A stretch of DNA of 64,000 nucleotides, taken from the NCBI RefSeq assembly GCF_040796495.1, contig NZ_JBFNQN010000019.1:1-64000 (forward strand), written 5' to 3'. This document shows, one piece after another, positions 1 through 8,785 of this stretch. The stretch comes from Kineococcus endophyticus. Lineage in GTDB: Bacteria > Actinomycetota > Actinomycetes > Actinomycetales > Kineococcaceae. Made by a program: the position numbers and the translations under genes. Below the pieces are notes generated by a model. It searched no databases. It saw only the letters and a list, made by a program, of their open reading frames with translations, and had not been told where the DNA came from. Within the stretch, counting starts at the first letter, position 1. Each line of letters starts with the position of its first letter.

Positions 1-450
1 GCCGCCACCTGCGACGCCGACCTGTCCGTCGCGGTCCTGGACCGCCTCGGCCGGCCCCGCTCCCTGCACTCCCAGGACCGGCACGCCACCCCCGCCCAGC
101 GCCTCCTGGTCGCCGAACGCGACCGCGACTGCACCGCCCCCGGCTGCGGCGCACCGGCGTGGGCCTGCCACTACCACCACGTCGTCCACTGGTCCGACGG
201 CGGACCCACCAGCATCGAGAACCTGATCCTGCTCTGCGGCCGGCACCACCGGGCCCTGCACGCCGGACGACTCGAAGCAAGGTTCGCCGAGAACGGGCTC
301 CCGGAGACCCGCACCCTGCACCGCCACCTCGGACGGCTCGCCGACCCCGGACCGTGGACCCGCAACGACCACCCCGGCCTCCTGGCCCGAGCCCGGGAAC
401 TCGCCCTCGCCCTCCGAAGCGACGACCCACCCGAGCGCACTGCTGCCTGA
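1..450 (+). CDS. HNH endonuclease domain protein, C-terminal part (DUF222/HNH family)
   Basis: The frame is open from the first base of the window to a TGA at 448-450, so only the last 149 residues are seen. An HNH nuclease motif is clear: a Cys pair (CTAPGC), then the H-H of CHYHHVVHW, the Asn of SIENLILLC and the final HH of GRHHRALH. Actinobacterial genomes carry many such proteins with an N-terminal DUF222 region, which would lie upstream of the window. The family is predicted to bind metal and cut DNA; its in vivo role is mostly unknown, and some copies are linked to mobile elements. No other mobile gene is seen here. The family call is firm, the function inferred. Confidence 0.85.
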   Translation, partial: AATCDADLSVAVLDRLGRPRSLHSQDRHATPAQRLLVAERDRDCTAPGCGAPAWACHYHHVVHWSDGGPTSIENLILLCGRHHRALHAGRLEARFAENGLPETRTLHRHLGRLADPGPWTRNDHPGLLARARELALALRSDDPPERTAA

Positions 451-566
451 GCCGCGGGGCGGAGGGGTGCCGTGGTCCTGGCAGGTGATTACCAGGGACC
501 GCCGGTACCGCTTACCTCGCCCGGCGCGTACGGTGTCGTCGTACACACCCGCGACGAGGAGGTCCT

Positions 567-1796
567 GTGGTCCACACGCCCGCCCCCGGACGGAGCGTCG
601 TCTTCGCCGACGGCGTCCGCACCCCGTTCGGCAAGGCCCGCCCCGACGGCATCCACGCCCAGACGCGCGCGGACGACCTCGTCGTCGCCTGCCTGCGCGA
701 ACTGCTGCGCCGCAACCCGTCCCTGCCGCCCGAGCGGATCGAGGAGGTCGCCGTCGCGGCAGCCACCCAGTCCGGCGACCAGGGCCTCGTGCTCGGCCGC
801 AGCGCCGCCCTGCTCGCGGGCCTGCCGGTCACGACGCCCGGGTACGCCATCGACCGCTGGTGCGCCGGCGCCATGACGGCCGTGACGACGAGCGCGGCCT
901 CCATCGCCGTCGGCGCCCTCGACGTGGCGCTGGCCGGCGGCGTCGAGCACATGGGCCACCACCCGCTGGGCGCGGGCATGGACCCGAACCCGCGCTTCCT
1001 GACCGAGCGCATCGTCTCCCCCGACGCCCTCGACATGGGCAAGACGGCCGAGGCGCTGCACGACCGGTTCCCGCAGCTGACGAAGGAACGCGCCGACGCC
1101 TTCGCCGTCGCGAGCCAGGAGAAGTTCGCCAAGGCCGTCGCGAACGGGCAGGTCGAGGCCGACCTCGTCCCCGTCGCCTCCGCGAGCGCCGAGCTGGGCT
1201 GGGGCCTGGCCACCGCCGACGAGCTGGCCCGGCCGGGGACGACGGTCGAGGGGCTGGCCAACCTGCGCACGCCGTTCCGCCCGCACGGTCGCGTCACCGC
1301 CGGGAACGCCTCCCCGCTGACCGACGGCGCCACCGCGTGCGTCCTGGCCGCCGAGGACGTCGCCACCGAGCTCGGGCTGACCCCGAAGATGCGCCTCGTC
1401 GGGTTCGGGTTCGCCGGCGTCGAACCGGAGGTCATGGGCCTGGGCCCGGTCCCCTCCACGGAGAAGGTGCTGCAGCGCACCGGTTTGAGCATCGACGACA
1501 TCGGCCTGTTCGAGCTGAACGAGGCCTTCGCCGTGCAGGTGCTCAGCTTCCTCGACCACTTCGGCATCGCCGACGACGACCCGCGCGTGAACCTGTACGG
1601 CGGCGCCATCGCCATCGGCCACCCGCTGGCGGCGTCCGGCGTGCGCCTCATGACGCAGCTCGCCCGGCAGTTCTCCGAGCACCCCGAGGTCCGCTACGGG
1701 CTGACCGCGATGTGCGTCGGCCTCGGCCAGGGCGGTTCGGTCGTCTGGGAGAACCCGGCCTGGGAAGGTTTCGCGCACGAGGGGACGGCCGCCTGA
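567..1796 (+). CDS. fadA: acetyl-CoA C-acyltransferase (thiolase)
   Basis: A 409-residue thiolase catalysing the last step of beta-oxidation: CoA-dependent cleavage of 3-ketoacyl-CoA to acetyl-CoA and a shortened acyl-CoA. Visible catalytic features are the nucleophilic Cys near residue 99 (DRWCAGAM), the NEAF loop, the His of GGAIAIGHPLAASG and the second Cys of TAMCVGLGQGG. The GTG start at 567 follows a good GAGGAGGT ribosome site at about 555-562. The stop overlaps the ATG of the next gene by one base (TGATG), so it is translationally coupled to the FadB-like gene, as in fadAB operons. Length is normal. Whether it works degradatively or synthetically cannot be told from sequence, but the partner points to degradation. 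Confidence 0.93.
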   Translation: MVHTPAPGRSVVFADGVRTPFGKARPDGIHAQTRADDLVVACLRELLRRNPSLPPERIEEVAVAAATQSGDQGLVLGRSAALLAGLPVTTPGYAIDRWCAGAMTAVTTSAASIAVGALDVALAGGVEHMGHHPLGAGMDPNPRFLTERIVSPDALDMGKTAEALHDRFPQLTKERADAFAVASQEKFAKAVANGQVEADLVPVASASAELGWGLATADELARPGTTVEGLANLRTPFRPHGRVTAGNASPLTDGATACVLAAEDVATELGLTPKMRLVGFGFAGVEPEVMGLGPVPSTEKVLQRTGLSIDDIGLFELNEAFAVQVLSFLDHFGIADDDPRVNLYGGAIAIGHPLAASGVRLMTQLARQFSEHPEVRYGLTAMCVGLGQGGSVVWENPAWEGFAHEGTAA

Positions 1797-3847
1797 TGAC
1801 CGTCCACGTCCGCACGCTCGACCTGCCCCGCACCCCCGCCGGGGTGCGCCCCGGGAAGATGGCGCTGCTCACGCTCGACTCCGGCGACCCGCGCCGGCCG
1901 TTCGTCCTCGGCCAGCCGGGCCTGGCCGACCTGGAGGCGGCCCTGGACCGCGCCGAGGCGCTCGTGCGCGACGAAGGCGTCGTCGCGCTCGGTGTGACCG
2001 GGGTGAACCACGTGTTCTGCGCCGGGGCCGACCTCAAGGCGGTCGCCTCCATCGGCGACCTCGAGGACAGCCGCGCCGTCGGGGCCCTCGGCCACCGCGT
2101 CCTGCGCCGCTTCGCCGACGCCGGCGTCCCGACGTTCGCGTTCGTCAACGGCCTCGCCCTCGGCGGCGGGCTGGAGACGGCGCTGCACTGCACGTACCGG
2201 ACGATCTCCGGCGCCGTGCGCGGCATCGGGCTGCCCGAGGCGTACCTGGGTCTCGTGCCCGGCTGGGGCGGGACGTACCTGCTCCCCCGCCTCGCGGGGC
2301 CGGACGTCGCGGTCAAGGTCGCCATCGAGAACGCGCTGGCGAACAACAAGACGCTGTCCGGGCCGCAGGCCTTCCAGGCCGGCGTCGCGGACGCCCTGTT
2401 CGAGCCGGCCGACTTCCTCGTGCAGTCGCTGCGCTGGGCCGGGACGGTCCTGCTCGGCGAGACGACGGTGGACCGTGCCGAACCCGCCGACGAGGCCACC
2501 TGGGCGGCGGCCGTCGCCCGCGGCCGGGCCGTCGCCGACGCCCGCGTGCACGGGGCTGCGCCCGCGCCGTACCGGACGCTGGACCTCCTCGAGGCCGCGC
2601 GCACGAACGACCGGGACACCCACTTCACCGCCGAGGACCAGGCGCTCGCCGACCTCGGGATCTCCCCCGAGCTCAAGGCGGGGCTGTACGCGTTCGACCT
2701 CGTGCAGCGCTACGGCCGCAAGCCGACCGGTGCGCCGCAGGTGGATCCCCGCAAGGTGACCTCGGTCGGCGTCGTCGGCGCCGGGCTCATGGCCTCCCAG
2801 CTCGCGCTGCTGTTCCTGCACCGGCTGCAGGTCCCCGTCGTCCTCACCGACGTCTCGGCCGAGCGCGTAGAGAAGGGCGTCGGGTTCGTGCGCCAGGGTG
2901 TGCAGGACCTGCTGGCCAAGGGCCGGATCTCCTCCGACACGGCCAACCGGCTGTCGGCGTCGGTGTCGGGCTCGGTCGAGAAGTCGGCCCTCGCCGACTG
3001 CGACTTCGTCATCGAGGCCGTCTTCGAGGAGATGTCCGTCAAGCAGGACGTCCTGCGCGAACTCGAACCCCTGCTGCGCGAGGACGCCGTCGTCGCCACG
3101 AACACCAGTTCCCTGTCGGTCACCGAGATGGCGTCGGTGCTGAAGAACCCCGAGCGGTTCGTCGGGTTCCACTTCTTCAACCCCGTCGCCGTCCTGCCGC
3201 TCGTCGAGGTCGTGCGGACGGAGACGACCGACGACGTCGCGCTGGCCACGGCGTTCGCGGTGGGACGCAAGCTGAAGAAGACGTGCGTGCTCGTCCGGGA
3301 CGCCCCGGCGTTCGTCGTGAACCGCATCTCCACGCGCATGTTCGACGAGGTCGTCAAGGCCGTCGACGCGGGCACGCCGCTGCTGGACGTCGAGCACAGC
3401 CTGGACGAGCTGGGACTCCCGATGACCCCGTTCCGGCTGGGGCACTTCGTCGGCCCGGCGGTCATGCTGCACGTCCACGAGACGCTGGCCGCCGCGTTCC
3501 CCGACCGCTACACGGTCTCGGACAACCTGCGGCGCTGGGTCGAGGCGGGCGGGCCGGAACTGGTCACCCCGAAGGGCCCGGTCGCGCTGACCGGCGCCCA
3601 CGAGGGCCTGTTCCGGACCGGGGACTCCCCGCTGACGCGCGAGGAGGTCCTGCGCACCGTGCAGGACGCCCTGGCCGACGAGATCCGCCGCGTCCTCGAC
3701 GAGGGCGTCGTCGCGGGTCCCGAGGACGTCGACGTGTGCCTCGTCCTGGGCACGGGTCACCCGCTGTTCACGGGTGGGATCACGCCGTACCTCGACCGGG
3801 TCGGCGCGAGCGAGCGGGTCACCGGACGCCGCTTCCACCAGGGCTGA
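1796..3847 (+). CDS. fadB: 3-hydroxyacyl-CoA dehydrogenase / enoyl-CoA hydratase (FadB-type bifunctional protein)
   Basis: A 683-residue fusion. The N-terminal crotonase half (about 1-300) has FCAGADLK near residue 73 and keeps both catalytic glutamates, in GGGLE and GLPEAYLG. The C-terminal half has the NAD-binding GAGLMASQLALLF near 328, the 3-hydroxyacyl-CoA dehydrogenase signature with catalytic His in GFHFFNP near 459, and a C-terminal GHFVGP domain. It hydrates enoyl-CoA and oxidises the 3-hydroxy product with NAD, handing 3-ketoacyl-CoA to the adjacent thiolase. The nucleotide loop reads GAGLMAS rather than the common GAGxMGxGI. I chose the ATG at 1796 because it overlaps the fadA stop; the frame is open much further upstream, but that part is a shadow of fadA. 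Confidence 0.93.
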   Translation: MTVHVRTLDLPRTPAGVRPGKMALLTLDSGDPRRPFVLGQPGLADLEAALDRAEALVRDEGVVALGVTGVNHVFCAGADLKAVASIGDLEDSRAVGALGHRVLRRFADAGVPTFAFVNGLALGGGLETALHCTYRTISGAVRGIGLPEAYLGLVPGWGGTYLLPRLAGPDVAVKVAIENALANNKTLSGPQAFQAGVADALFEPADFLVQSLRWAGTVLLGETTVDRAEPADEATWAAAVARGRAVADARVHGAAPAPYRTLDLLEAARTNDRDTHFTAEDQALADLGISPELKAGLYAFDLVQRYGRKPTGAPQVDPRKVTSVGVVGAGLMASQLALLFLHRLQVPVVLTDVSAERVEKGVGFVRQGVQDLLAKGRISSDTANRLSASVSGSVEKSALADCDFVIEAVFEEMSVKQDVLRELEPLLREDAVVATNTSSLSVTEMASVLKNPERFVGFHFFNPVAVLPLVEVVRTETTDDVALATAFAVGRKLKKTCVLVRDAPAFVVNRISTRMFDEVVKAVDAGTPLLDVEHSLDELGLPMTPFRLGHFVGPAVMLHVHETLAAAFPDRYTVSDNLRRWVEAGGPELVTPKGPVALTGAHEGLFRTGDSPLTREEVLRTVQDALADEIRRVLDEGVVAGPEDVDVCLVLGTGHPLFTGGITPYLDRVGASERVTGRRFHQG

Positions 3848-3866
3848 GGAGCCCGACCCCCGACGG

Positions 3867-3901
3867 CCGGCTGCGCGGTGACACCCCTCCCGCGCAGCCG
3901 G
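3867..3901 (+). terminator. hairpin terminator after fadAB
   Basis: An 11-bp perfect stem (CCGGCTGCGCG at 3867-3877 pairing with 3891-3901) around a 13-nt loop lies 20 bp past the fadB stop. No U tract follows, as is common in GC-rich actinobacteria. Confidence 0.6.
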
Positions 3902-4001
3902 TCAGCACGTCCTGCACCCGGACGGGTCAAGACCGGCCCCGCGCACGTCGACGTCTGAGGAGACCCTCGAGCAGCGGGGGCCGACCCCGGAGGGCAGGAC
4001 C

Positions 4002-5963
4002 GTGCGCAGCATCAGGACGCGACTCGTCGCGAGCACCTCGGCGATGGTCGTCACCACGCTGACGCTCCTCGTCGTCGTCGTGACGGCCAGGAGCGACGCG
4101 TTCGGGCAGGAGCAGGCCACCCGCTACACCTCGCAGCTGGCCCAGACCACGGCCGCGCAGGTGCAGCAGGAGCTCGCCGGCGCCGTCCGCACGGTGTCGG
4201 ACGTCGCGGACTCGATGGCCTCCCTGCACCAGCAGGGCGTCCTGACCCGCCCCGCCGCCACCGACCTCGTGCGCGCCGGGCTCGCCGCGCACCCGGAGTT
4301 CGTGGGCATGGGCACCGGCTGGGAACCGAACGCCCTCGACGGCCAGGACGCACGCTTCGCCGGCACCCCCGAGAGCGACGCCAGCGGCCGCCTCATCCCC
4401 TACTGGTTCCGCAGCGGCAGCACGCTGGCCGTGACCCCGCTCACCGACCTCGACGACCCGGCCAAGAGCGCCTGGTACTGGACGCCGAAGCAGACCGGGA
4501 AGGTCTACTTCACCGAGCCGTACGAGTACGAGGTCGACGGCAAGACGGTCCTCATGTCGACGGCGGCGGCGCCCGTCCTGGACGGGACCACCGTCCTCGG
4601 CGTCGTGACGGCCGACCTGGCGCTGACGAGCCTGACGGCCTCGATGGCCGAGGTGAAGCCCTACGGCACGGGGTACGCGTCGCTGCTGACCGACGCGGGC
4701 ACCGTCGTCACCCACCCCGACGCCGAGCGCCTCGGCAAGGCCGCCGCGGAGGCGACGAAGACCCTTGCGCTGTCCGCGACGACGTCGGGGCAGCCGCGCA
4801 CCGCCACCCGCACCGACGACGTCCTGGGGCGCGAGGCCCTCGTCGCCGTCGCGCCGGTGCGCGTGGACGACACCCAGACGTGGACGCTGCTCGTCAGCGC
4901 GCCGGTGTCCTCCGCGCTGGCCGCCAGCCACTCGCTGCGCACCACGACCGTGGTCCTCGGTCTGCTCGCGGTGCTGCTCGCCGGAGTCGTCAGCTGGTTC
5001 ATCGGGACCGGCATCGGCCGGCCGGTGCGCCGCCTGCGCGACAGCCTCGCCGAGATCGCCGACGGGGACGGTGACCTCACCAAGCGGGTCGACGCCTCCC
5101 GCCGCGACGAGCTCGGGGAGCTCGGCGCCGCCTTCAACCGGTTCGCCGAGTCGATCGCCGGGACCGTCCGCGAGGTGGGCGCCGAGGCCGACGTCCTGAA
5201 CTCCGCGGCCGGCCGGCTCGACCGGACCAGCCGCGCGCTGGGTTCGGACGTGGCCGAGACCGCGCAGCGCTCCGGGCTCGTGGCCGAGCAGGCCGACGCG
5301 GCCAGCGGCGAGGTCACCGGCATCGCCGCGGCCGCCGAGGAGATGGGCGCCAGCATCTCCGAGATCGCCCGCGGCACGCACGAGGCCGCCCGCATCGCCG
5401 CCGAGGCCGTGGACGTGGCCCGGTCGACCGAGCAGGCCGTCTCGACGTTGTCCTCCAGCTCCGCCGAGATCAGCGAGATCGTCGCGGCCATCACCTCGAT
5501 CGCCCAGCAGACGAACCTGCTGGCCCTCAACGCGACCATCGAGGCCGCCCGCGCCGGGGACGCCGGCAAGGGGTTCGCCGTCGTCGCCGGGGAGGTCAAG
5601 GAGCTCAGCACCCAGACGGCACGGGCCACCGAGGACATCGAACGCAAGATCGCTGCGCTGCAGCAGGACGTGCAGCAGGCCGCGTCGTCGGTCGCGCACA
5701 TCGGGACCGTCGTGGACCGCCTCGACGAGATCCAGGCGACGGTCGCGGCCGCCGTCGAGGAGCAGTCGGCCGTCACCGGGGAACTCGCCGGCGGCGTCTC
5801 GCGGGCCGCCTCGGCGACCCGGACCATCGCCGGCACGATCGGGGAGGTCGCGCAGGTCGCCGAGCGGACCACCGCGAGCGCGACGGAGACGGACGCGTGC
5901 GCGCGTCAGGTCGCCGACACCGCCGACCACGTGCGCGCGCTCATGGGGCGCTTCAAGGTCTGA
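4002..5963 (+). CDS. methyl-accepting chemotaxis protein
   Basis: A 653-residue membrane chemoreceptor. Layout: short cytoplasmic start, TM1 at about 11-30, a large extracellular sensor region (about 31-310) resembling dCache domains, TM2 at about 312-335, HAMP domain ([21 protein letters not shown]), then a long helical signalling domain with the conserved hairpin tip [20 protein letters not shown] near 498. The tip binds CheW/CheA. The ligand is unknown; dCache receptors often sense amino or organic acids. The GTG start at 4002 is preceded by GGAGG at about 3989-3993. It stands alone, with hairpins on both sides, so it is probably monocistronic, and it implies flagellar motility genes elsewhere. 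Confidence 0.92.
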   Translation: MRSIRTRLVASTSAMVVTTLTLLVVVVTARSDAFGQEQATRYTSQLAQTTAAQVQQELAGAVRTVSDVADSMASLHQQGVLTRPAATDLVRAGLAAHPEFVGMGTGWEPNALDGQDARFAGTPESDASGRLIPYWFRSGSTLAVTPLTDLDDPAKSAWYWTPKQTGKVYFTEPYEYEVDGKTVLMSTAAAPVLDGTTVLGVVTADLALTSLTASMAEVKPYGTGYASLLTDAGTVVTHPDAERLGKAAAEATKTLALSATTSGQPRTATRTDDVLGREALVAVAPVRVDDTQTWTLLVSAPVSSALAASHSLRTTTVVLGLLAVLLAGVVSWFIGTGIGRPVRRLRDSLAEIADGDGDLTKRVDASRRDELGELGAAFNRFAESIAGTVREVGAEADVLNSAAGRLDRTSRALGSDVAETAQRSGLVAEQADAASGEVTGIAAAAEEMGASISEIARGTHEAARIAAEAVDVARSTEQAVSTLSSSSAEISEIVAAITSIAQQTNLLALNATIEAARAGDAGKGFAVVAGEVKELSTQTARATEDIERKIAALQQDVQQAASSVAHIGTVVDRLDEIQATVAAAVEEQSAVTGELAGGVSRAASATRTIAGTIGEVAQVAERTTASATETDACARQVADTADHVRALMGRFKV

Positions 5964-5971
5964 CTCCCCCG

Positions 5972-5992
5972 CCCCGGGCGGTGCGCCCGGGG
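5972..5992. terminator. bidirectional hairpin between the chemoreceptor and acyl-CoA dehydrogenase genes
   Basis: A 9-bp stem (CCCCGGGCG, 5972-5980, with 5984-5992) and a 3-nt loop lie between two convergent genes, so the hairpin could end both transcripts. Confidence 0.6.
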
Positions 5993-6010
5993 ACGGAGGA
6001 GCGCGCGCCG

Positions 6011-7219
6011 TCAGGTGAAGCTGGACACGCCCGTGAGGTGACGCCCGACGATGAGGGTCTGGATCGACTCCGTGCCCTCGTAGGTGTGCAGCGCCTCGAC
6101 GTCGGCCATGTGGCGGGCGACGCGGTGCTCCAGGAGGATCCCGTTGCCGCCGAGCAGGTCGCGCGCCATCGCCGTCACGGCACGCGCCTTGCGGGTCGCG
6201 TTGACCTTGGCCAGCGAGGCCTGGGTGTCCGTGAGGCGCCCGGCGTCGGCGAGCTTGCCCACCCGCAGGCAGAACAACTGCATGGCCGTGACCTCGGCGA
6301 GCATCTGCACGAGCTTGTCCTGCACGAGCTGGAAGCTCGCCAGCGGCTGCCCGAACTGCTTGCGCTCCAGGGAGTAGGCCAGCGCCGTCTCGTAGGCCGC
6401 GGTCGCGTGCCCGAGCGCGCCCCAGGCGATGCCGGCGCGGGTCGCGGACAGGACGCGGCCGGTGTCGCGGAAGCTGCGCGCGCCGGGCAGCTTGTTCGCC
6501 GCCGGCACCCGGACCCCTTCGAGCGTGATGGCCGCGTTGTGGATCGCGCGCAGCGACGCCTTGCCCTCGATGACGGTCGCCTCGTACCCGGGCGTCCCGC
6601 GCTCGACGAGGAACCCCTGGACCTGACCGTCCTCCCCGCGGGCCCACACGACGCAGACGTCGCAGACGGTCCCGAACCCGATCCAGCGCTTGGCGCCGTC
6701 GAGGACGTACTCGTCGCCGTCCCTGCGCGCCGTGGTCCCCAGGGCGACGGCGTCGGAACCGTGGTCGGGTTCGGTGAGGCCGAACGCACCGAGCACCTCC
6801 AGCCGCGCCATGGGCGGCAGCCAGCGCTCCTTCTGCTCCTCCGAACCGAGGAACTCGATGGAGCGCATGGCCAGCCCCGCCTGCACCCCGAGCATGGTGG
6901 CGAAGCTGCCGTCACCGCGGGACAGTTCCATGGTCACCAGGCCGGCGGCGGTGTGGCTGAGCCGCGGGACGCCCGGTCCCTCGAGCCCGTCGCCGACGAG
7001 GTTCAGCTGCCCGTACTCCTTGAGCAGCTCCATGGGCATCTCGGCCCGTTCCCAGTACCCACCGGCGACCGGGATGACCTTCTCGTCGACGAAGGAGCGG
7101 ACGGTCGCCCACACCTCGCGTTCGGCGTCGGTGAGGTCCGCGGCGATCTCGTAGTAGTCGACGCCCGTGGGGACCGTGTCGCTGGAGGTGCTGGTGCTCG
7201 CGTGCTGGGGGGTGCTCAT
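6011..7219 (-). CDS. acyl-CoA dehydrogenase, glutaryl-CoA dehydrogenase-like
   Basis: A 402-residue FAD flavoenzyme that introduces the alpha-beta double bond into acyl-CoA. It has the substrate/FAD segment LTEPDHGSDA, the KRWIGFG strand, the RKQFGQPLASFQ motif, and the C-terminal catalytic glutamate in HTYEGTESIQTLIVGR. The SLRAIHNAAITLEGVRVP segment and overall likeness favour the glutaryl-CoA dehydrogenase branch, but substrate choice (glutaryl- versus other short acyl-CoA) is not settled. Its ATG overlaps the stop of the upstream acyl-CoA ligase by 4 bp (ATGA), so the two are one operon that activates and oxidises an acid. The last electron acceptor would be electron-transfer flavoprotein, not encoded here. 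Confidence 0.9.
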   Translation of the reverse strand: MSTPQHASTSTSSDTVPTGVDYYEIAADLTDAEREVWATVRSFVDEKVIPVAGGYWERAEMPMELLKEYGQLNLVGDGLEGPGVPRLSHTAAGLVTMELSRGDGSFATMLGVQAGLAMRSIEFLGSEEQKERWLPPMARLEVLGAFGLTEPDHGSDAVALGTTARRDGDEYVLDGAKRWIGFGTVCDVCVVWARGEDGQVQGFLVERGTPGYEATVIEGKASLRAIHNAAITLEGVRVPAANKLPGARSFRDTGRVLSATRAGIAWGALGHATAAYETALAYSLERKQFGQPLASFQLVQDKLVQMLAEVTAMQLFCLRVGKLADAGRLTDTQASLAKVNATRKARAVTAMARDLLGGNGILLEHRVARHMADVEALHTYEGTESIQTLIVGRHLTGVSSFT

Positions 7220-8733
7220 GCCGGGGAGTCCTCCGTCCGTGCAGGGGGTGTGATCTCGCGCTTGAGGATCTTGCCCGTGGGGCCCTTGGGGAGCTCGGAC
7301 ACGATCCAGACCCGCCGCGGGTACTTGTAGGCGGCGAGCTGGGCCTTGACGTGCTGCTGCAGTTCCTCCGGGGTGGCGGACGCGCCCTGCTTCAGGACCA
7401 CCGCCGCCCCGATCTCCTCGCCCACCAGGGGGTCGGGGAAACCCACGACGGCCGCCTGCTCGACGGCCGGGTGCTCGTAGAGGACCTCCTCGACCTCGCG
7501 CGGGTACACGTTGTAGCCGCCGCGGTCGATCATGTCCTTGGCCCGGTCGACGATCGTGTAGTACCCGTCGGCGTCCCGGGTGGCGAGGTCACCGCTGCGG
7601 AACCAGCCGTCGGTGATCGCCTGGGCCGTGGCGCTCTCGTTGCGCCAGTAGCCCTTCATGACGTTCTCGCCCTTGATGACGATCTCGCCGACCTCCCCGG
7701 GTGCGACCGCGGAACCGTCGGCGGAGCGCAGGTCCATCTCGCACCCGCGGACGGGGACGCCGATCGTGCCGGGTTTGCGCGGGACGTCGGGCAGGTTGAA
7801 GGAGGCGACGGGCGAGGTCTCGGACAGGCCGTAGCCCTCGAGGATCATCACGCCGTACTTCTCCTCGAAACCCCGCAGCACCTCGACGGGCAGCGACGCC
7901 CCGCCCGAGACGCAGGACCGCCAGGAGGACAGGTCCCGCTGGTCCGCGGTGGGTTCGTTGAGCATCGCCACGTACATCGTGGGGACCCCGGCGAAGTGGG
8001 TGACGCGGTCGCGTTCGACGACCGCGAGCGCCGCCTCGGCGGTGAACCGGGGCAGCAGCGTCATGGTCCGGCCCGCCACGAGGGCGGTGTTCATGGCGCA
8101 GGTCTGGCCGAACGCGTGGAACAGCGGCAGCGCGCCGAGGATCACGTCGCCCTCGTCCATCTGGACGAGGGACTCCTGCGACGTCACCGCGTTGCTGACG
8201 AGGTTGTGGTGGGTGAGTTCGGCGCCCTTGGGTGCCCCCGTCGTCCCGGAGGTGTAGAGGATGACGGCGGTGTCCTGCGGGTCGGGGTCCAGCAGGTCGG
8301 CGGCGGGGTCGGGCTCGACGGAGGCGAGCAGGGCCGCGGTCGCGGACGGTTCGACCTCCACGACGCGGGTGGGCGTCCCGACGGCACCGGCGTGCGCCGC
8401 CTCGGCCACGGCGTGCCAGACGAGGGCGAGGACGGCCCCGGAGTCGGTGAAGTGGTGGTTCACCTCCCGGCCGCGCAGCAGCGGGTTCATCGGCACGACG
8501 ACCCCTCCGGCGCGCAGGATCCCGTGGTAGAGCACCGGGAAGTGCGGGACGTTGGGGGCGATGAGGGCGACCCGGTCCCCCCGCCGGACGCCCTGCGCGC
8601 GCAGCAGCGCGGCGACGCGCGCGGTGGCGTCGTCGAGGGCGCGCCACGTGAGGGCGTGGTCGTCGAGCCGGACCGCGACGCCGTCGGGACGGGCGCGGGC
8701 GTGCTCGGTGAGGATGCTGGCGAAGCTCTGCAT
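7216..8733 (-). CDS. long-chain-fatty-acid--CoA ligase (AMP-binding enzyme)
   Basis: A 505-residue member of the adenylate-forming family (ANL): activates a carboxylic acid with ATP, then forms acyl-CoA. Motifs: P-loop LYTSGTTGAPKGAELTHHN, GYGLSETSPV, GWFRSGDLATRDADGYY, DRAKDMIDRGG and the C-terminal catalytic lysine in PTGKILKREI. I chose ATG 8733 because AGGAG sits just upstream (about 8741-8745); the frame stays open 17 codons further but that stretch is Arg/Gln-rich with no ribosome site. It is the first gene of a two-gene operon with the acyl-CoA dehydrogenase. Chain length cannot be read from sequence. Confidence 0.9.
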   Translation of the reverse strand: MQSFASILTEHARARPDGVAVRLDDHALTWRALDDATARVAALLRAQGVRRGDRVALIAPNVPHFPVLYHGILRAGGVVVPMNPLLRGREVNHHFTDSGAVLALVWHAVAEAAHAGAVGTPTRVVEVEPSATAALLASVEPDPAADLLDPDPQDTAVILYTSGTTGAPKGAELTHHNLVSNAVTSQESLVQMDEGDVILGALPLFHAFGQTCAMNTALVAGRTMTLLPRFTAEAALAVVERDRVTHFAGVPTMYVAMLNEPTADQRDLSSWRSCVSGGASLPVEVLRGFEEKYGVMILEGYGLSETSPVASFNLPDVPRKPGTIGVPVRGCEMDLRSADGSAVAPGEVGEIVIKGENVMKGYWRNESATAQAITDGWFRSGDLATRDADGYYTIVDRAKDMIDRGGYNVYPREVEEVLYEHPAVEQAAVVGFPDPLVGEEIGAAVVLKQGASATPEELQQHVKAQLAAYKYPRRVWIVSELPKGPTGKILKREITPPARTEDSPA

Positions 8734-8785
8734 GGCGTTCTCCTGCGGACGTCGTCGTCGCTGGTTGCGTGCAGCTTCGCACACG

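Noticed and set aside
1-450. The HNH protein as evidence of a mobile element or phage
   Set aside because: DUF222/HNH proteins are abundant on actinobacterial chromosomes, and no integrase, transposase, attachment site or terminase is seen.
3927-3954. Possible FliA/WhiG-type promoter before the chemoreceptor (TCAA, 16 bp, GTCGACGT)
   Set aside because: Only about half of the GCCGATAA element matches; chance is likely in this composition.
3927-6647. A minus-strand open frame of about 900 codons
   Set aside because: It is antisense to the chemoreceptor gene and out of frame with the acyl-CoA dehydrogenase. No domain is recognisable.
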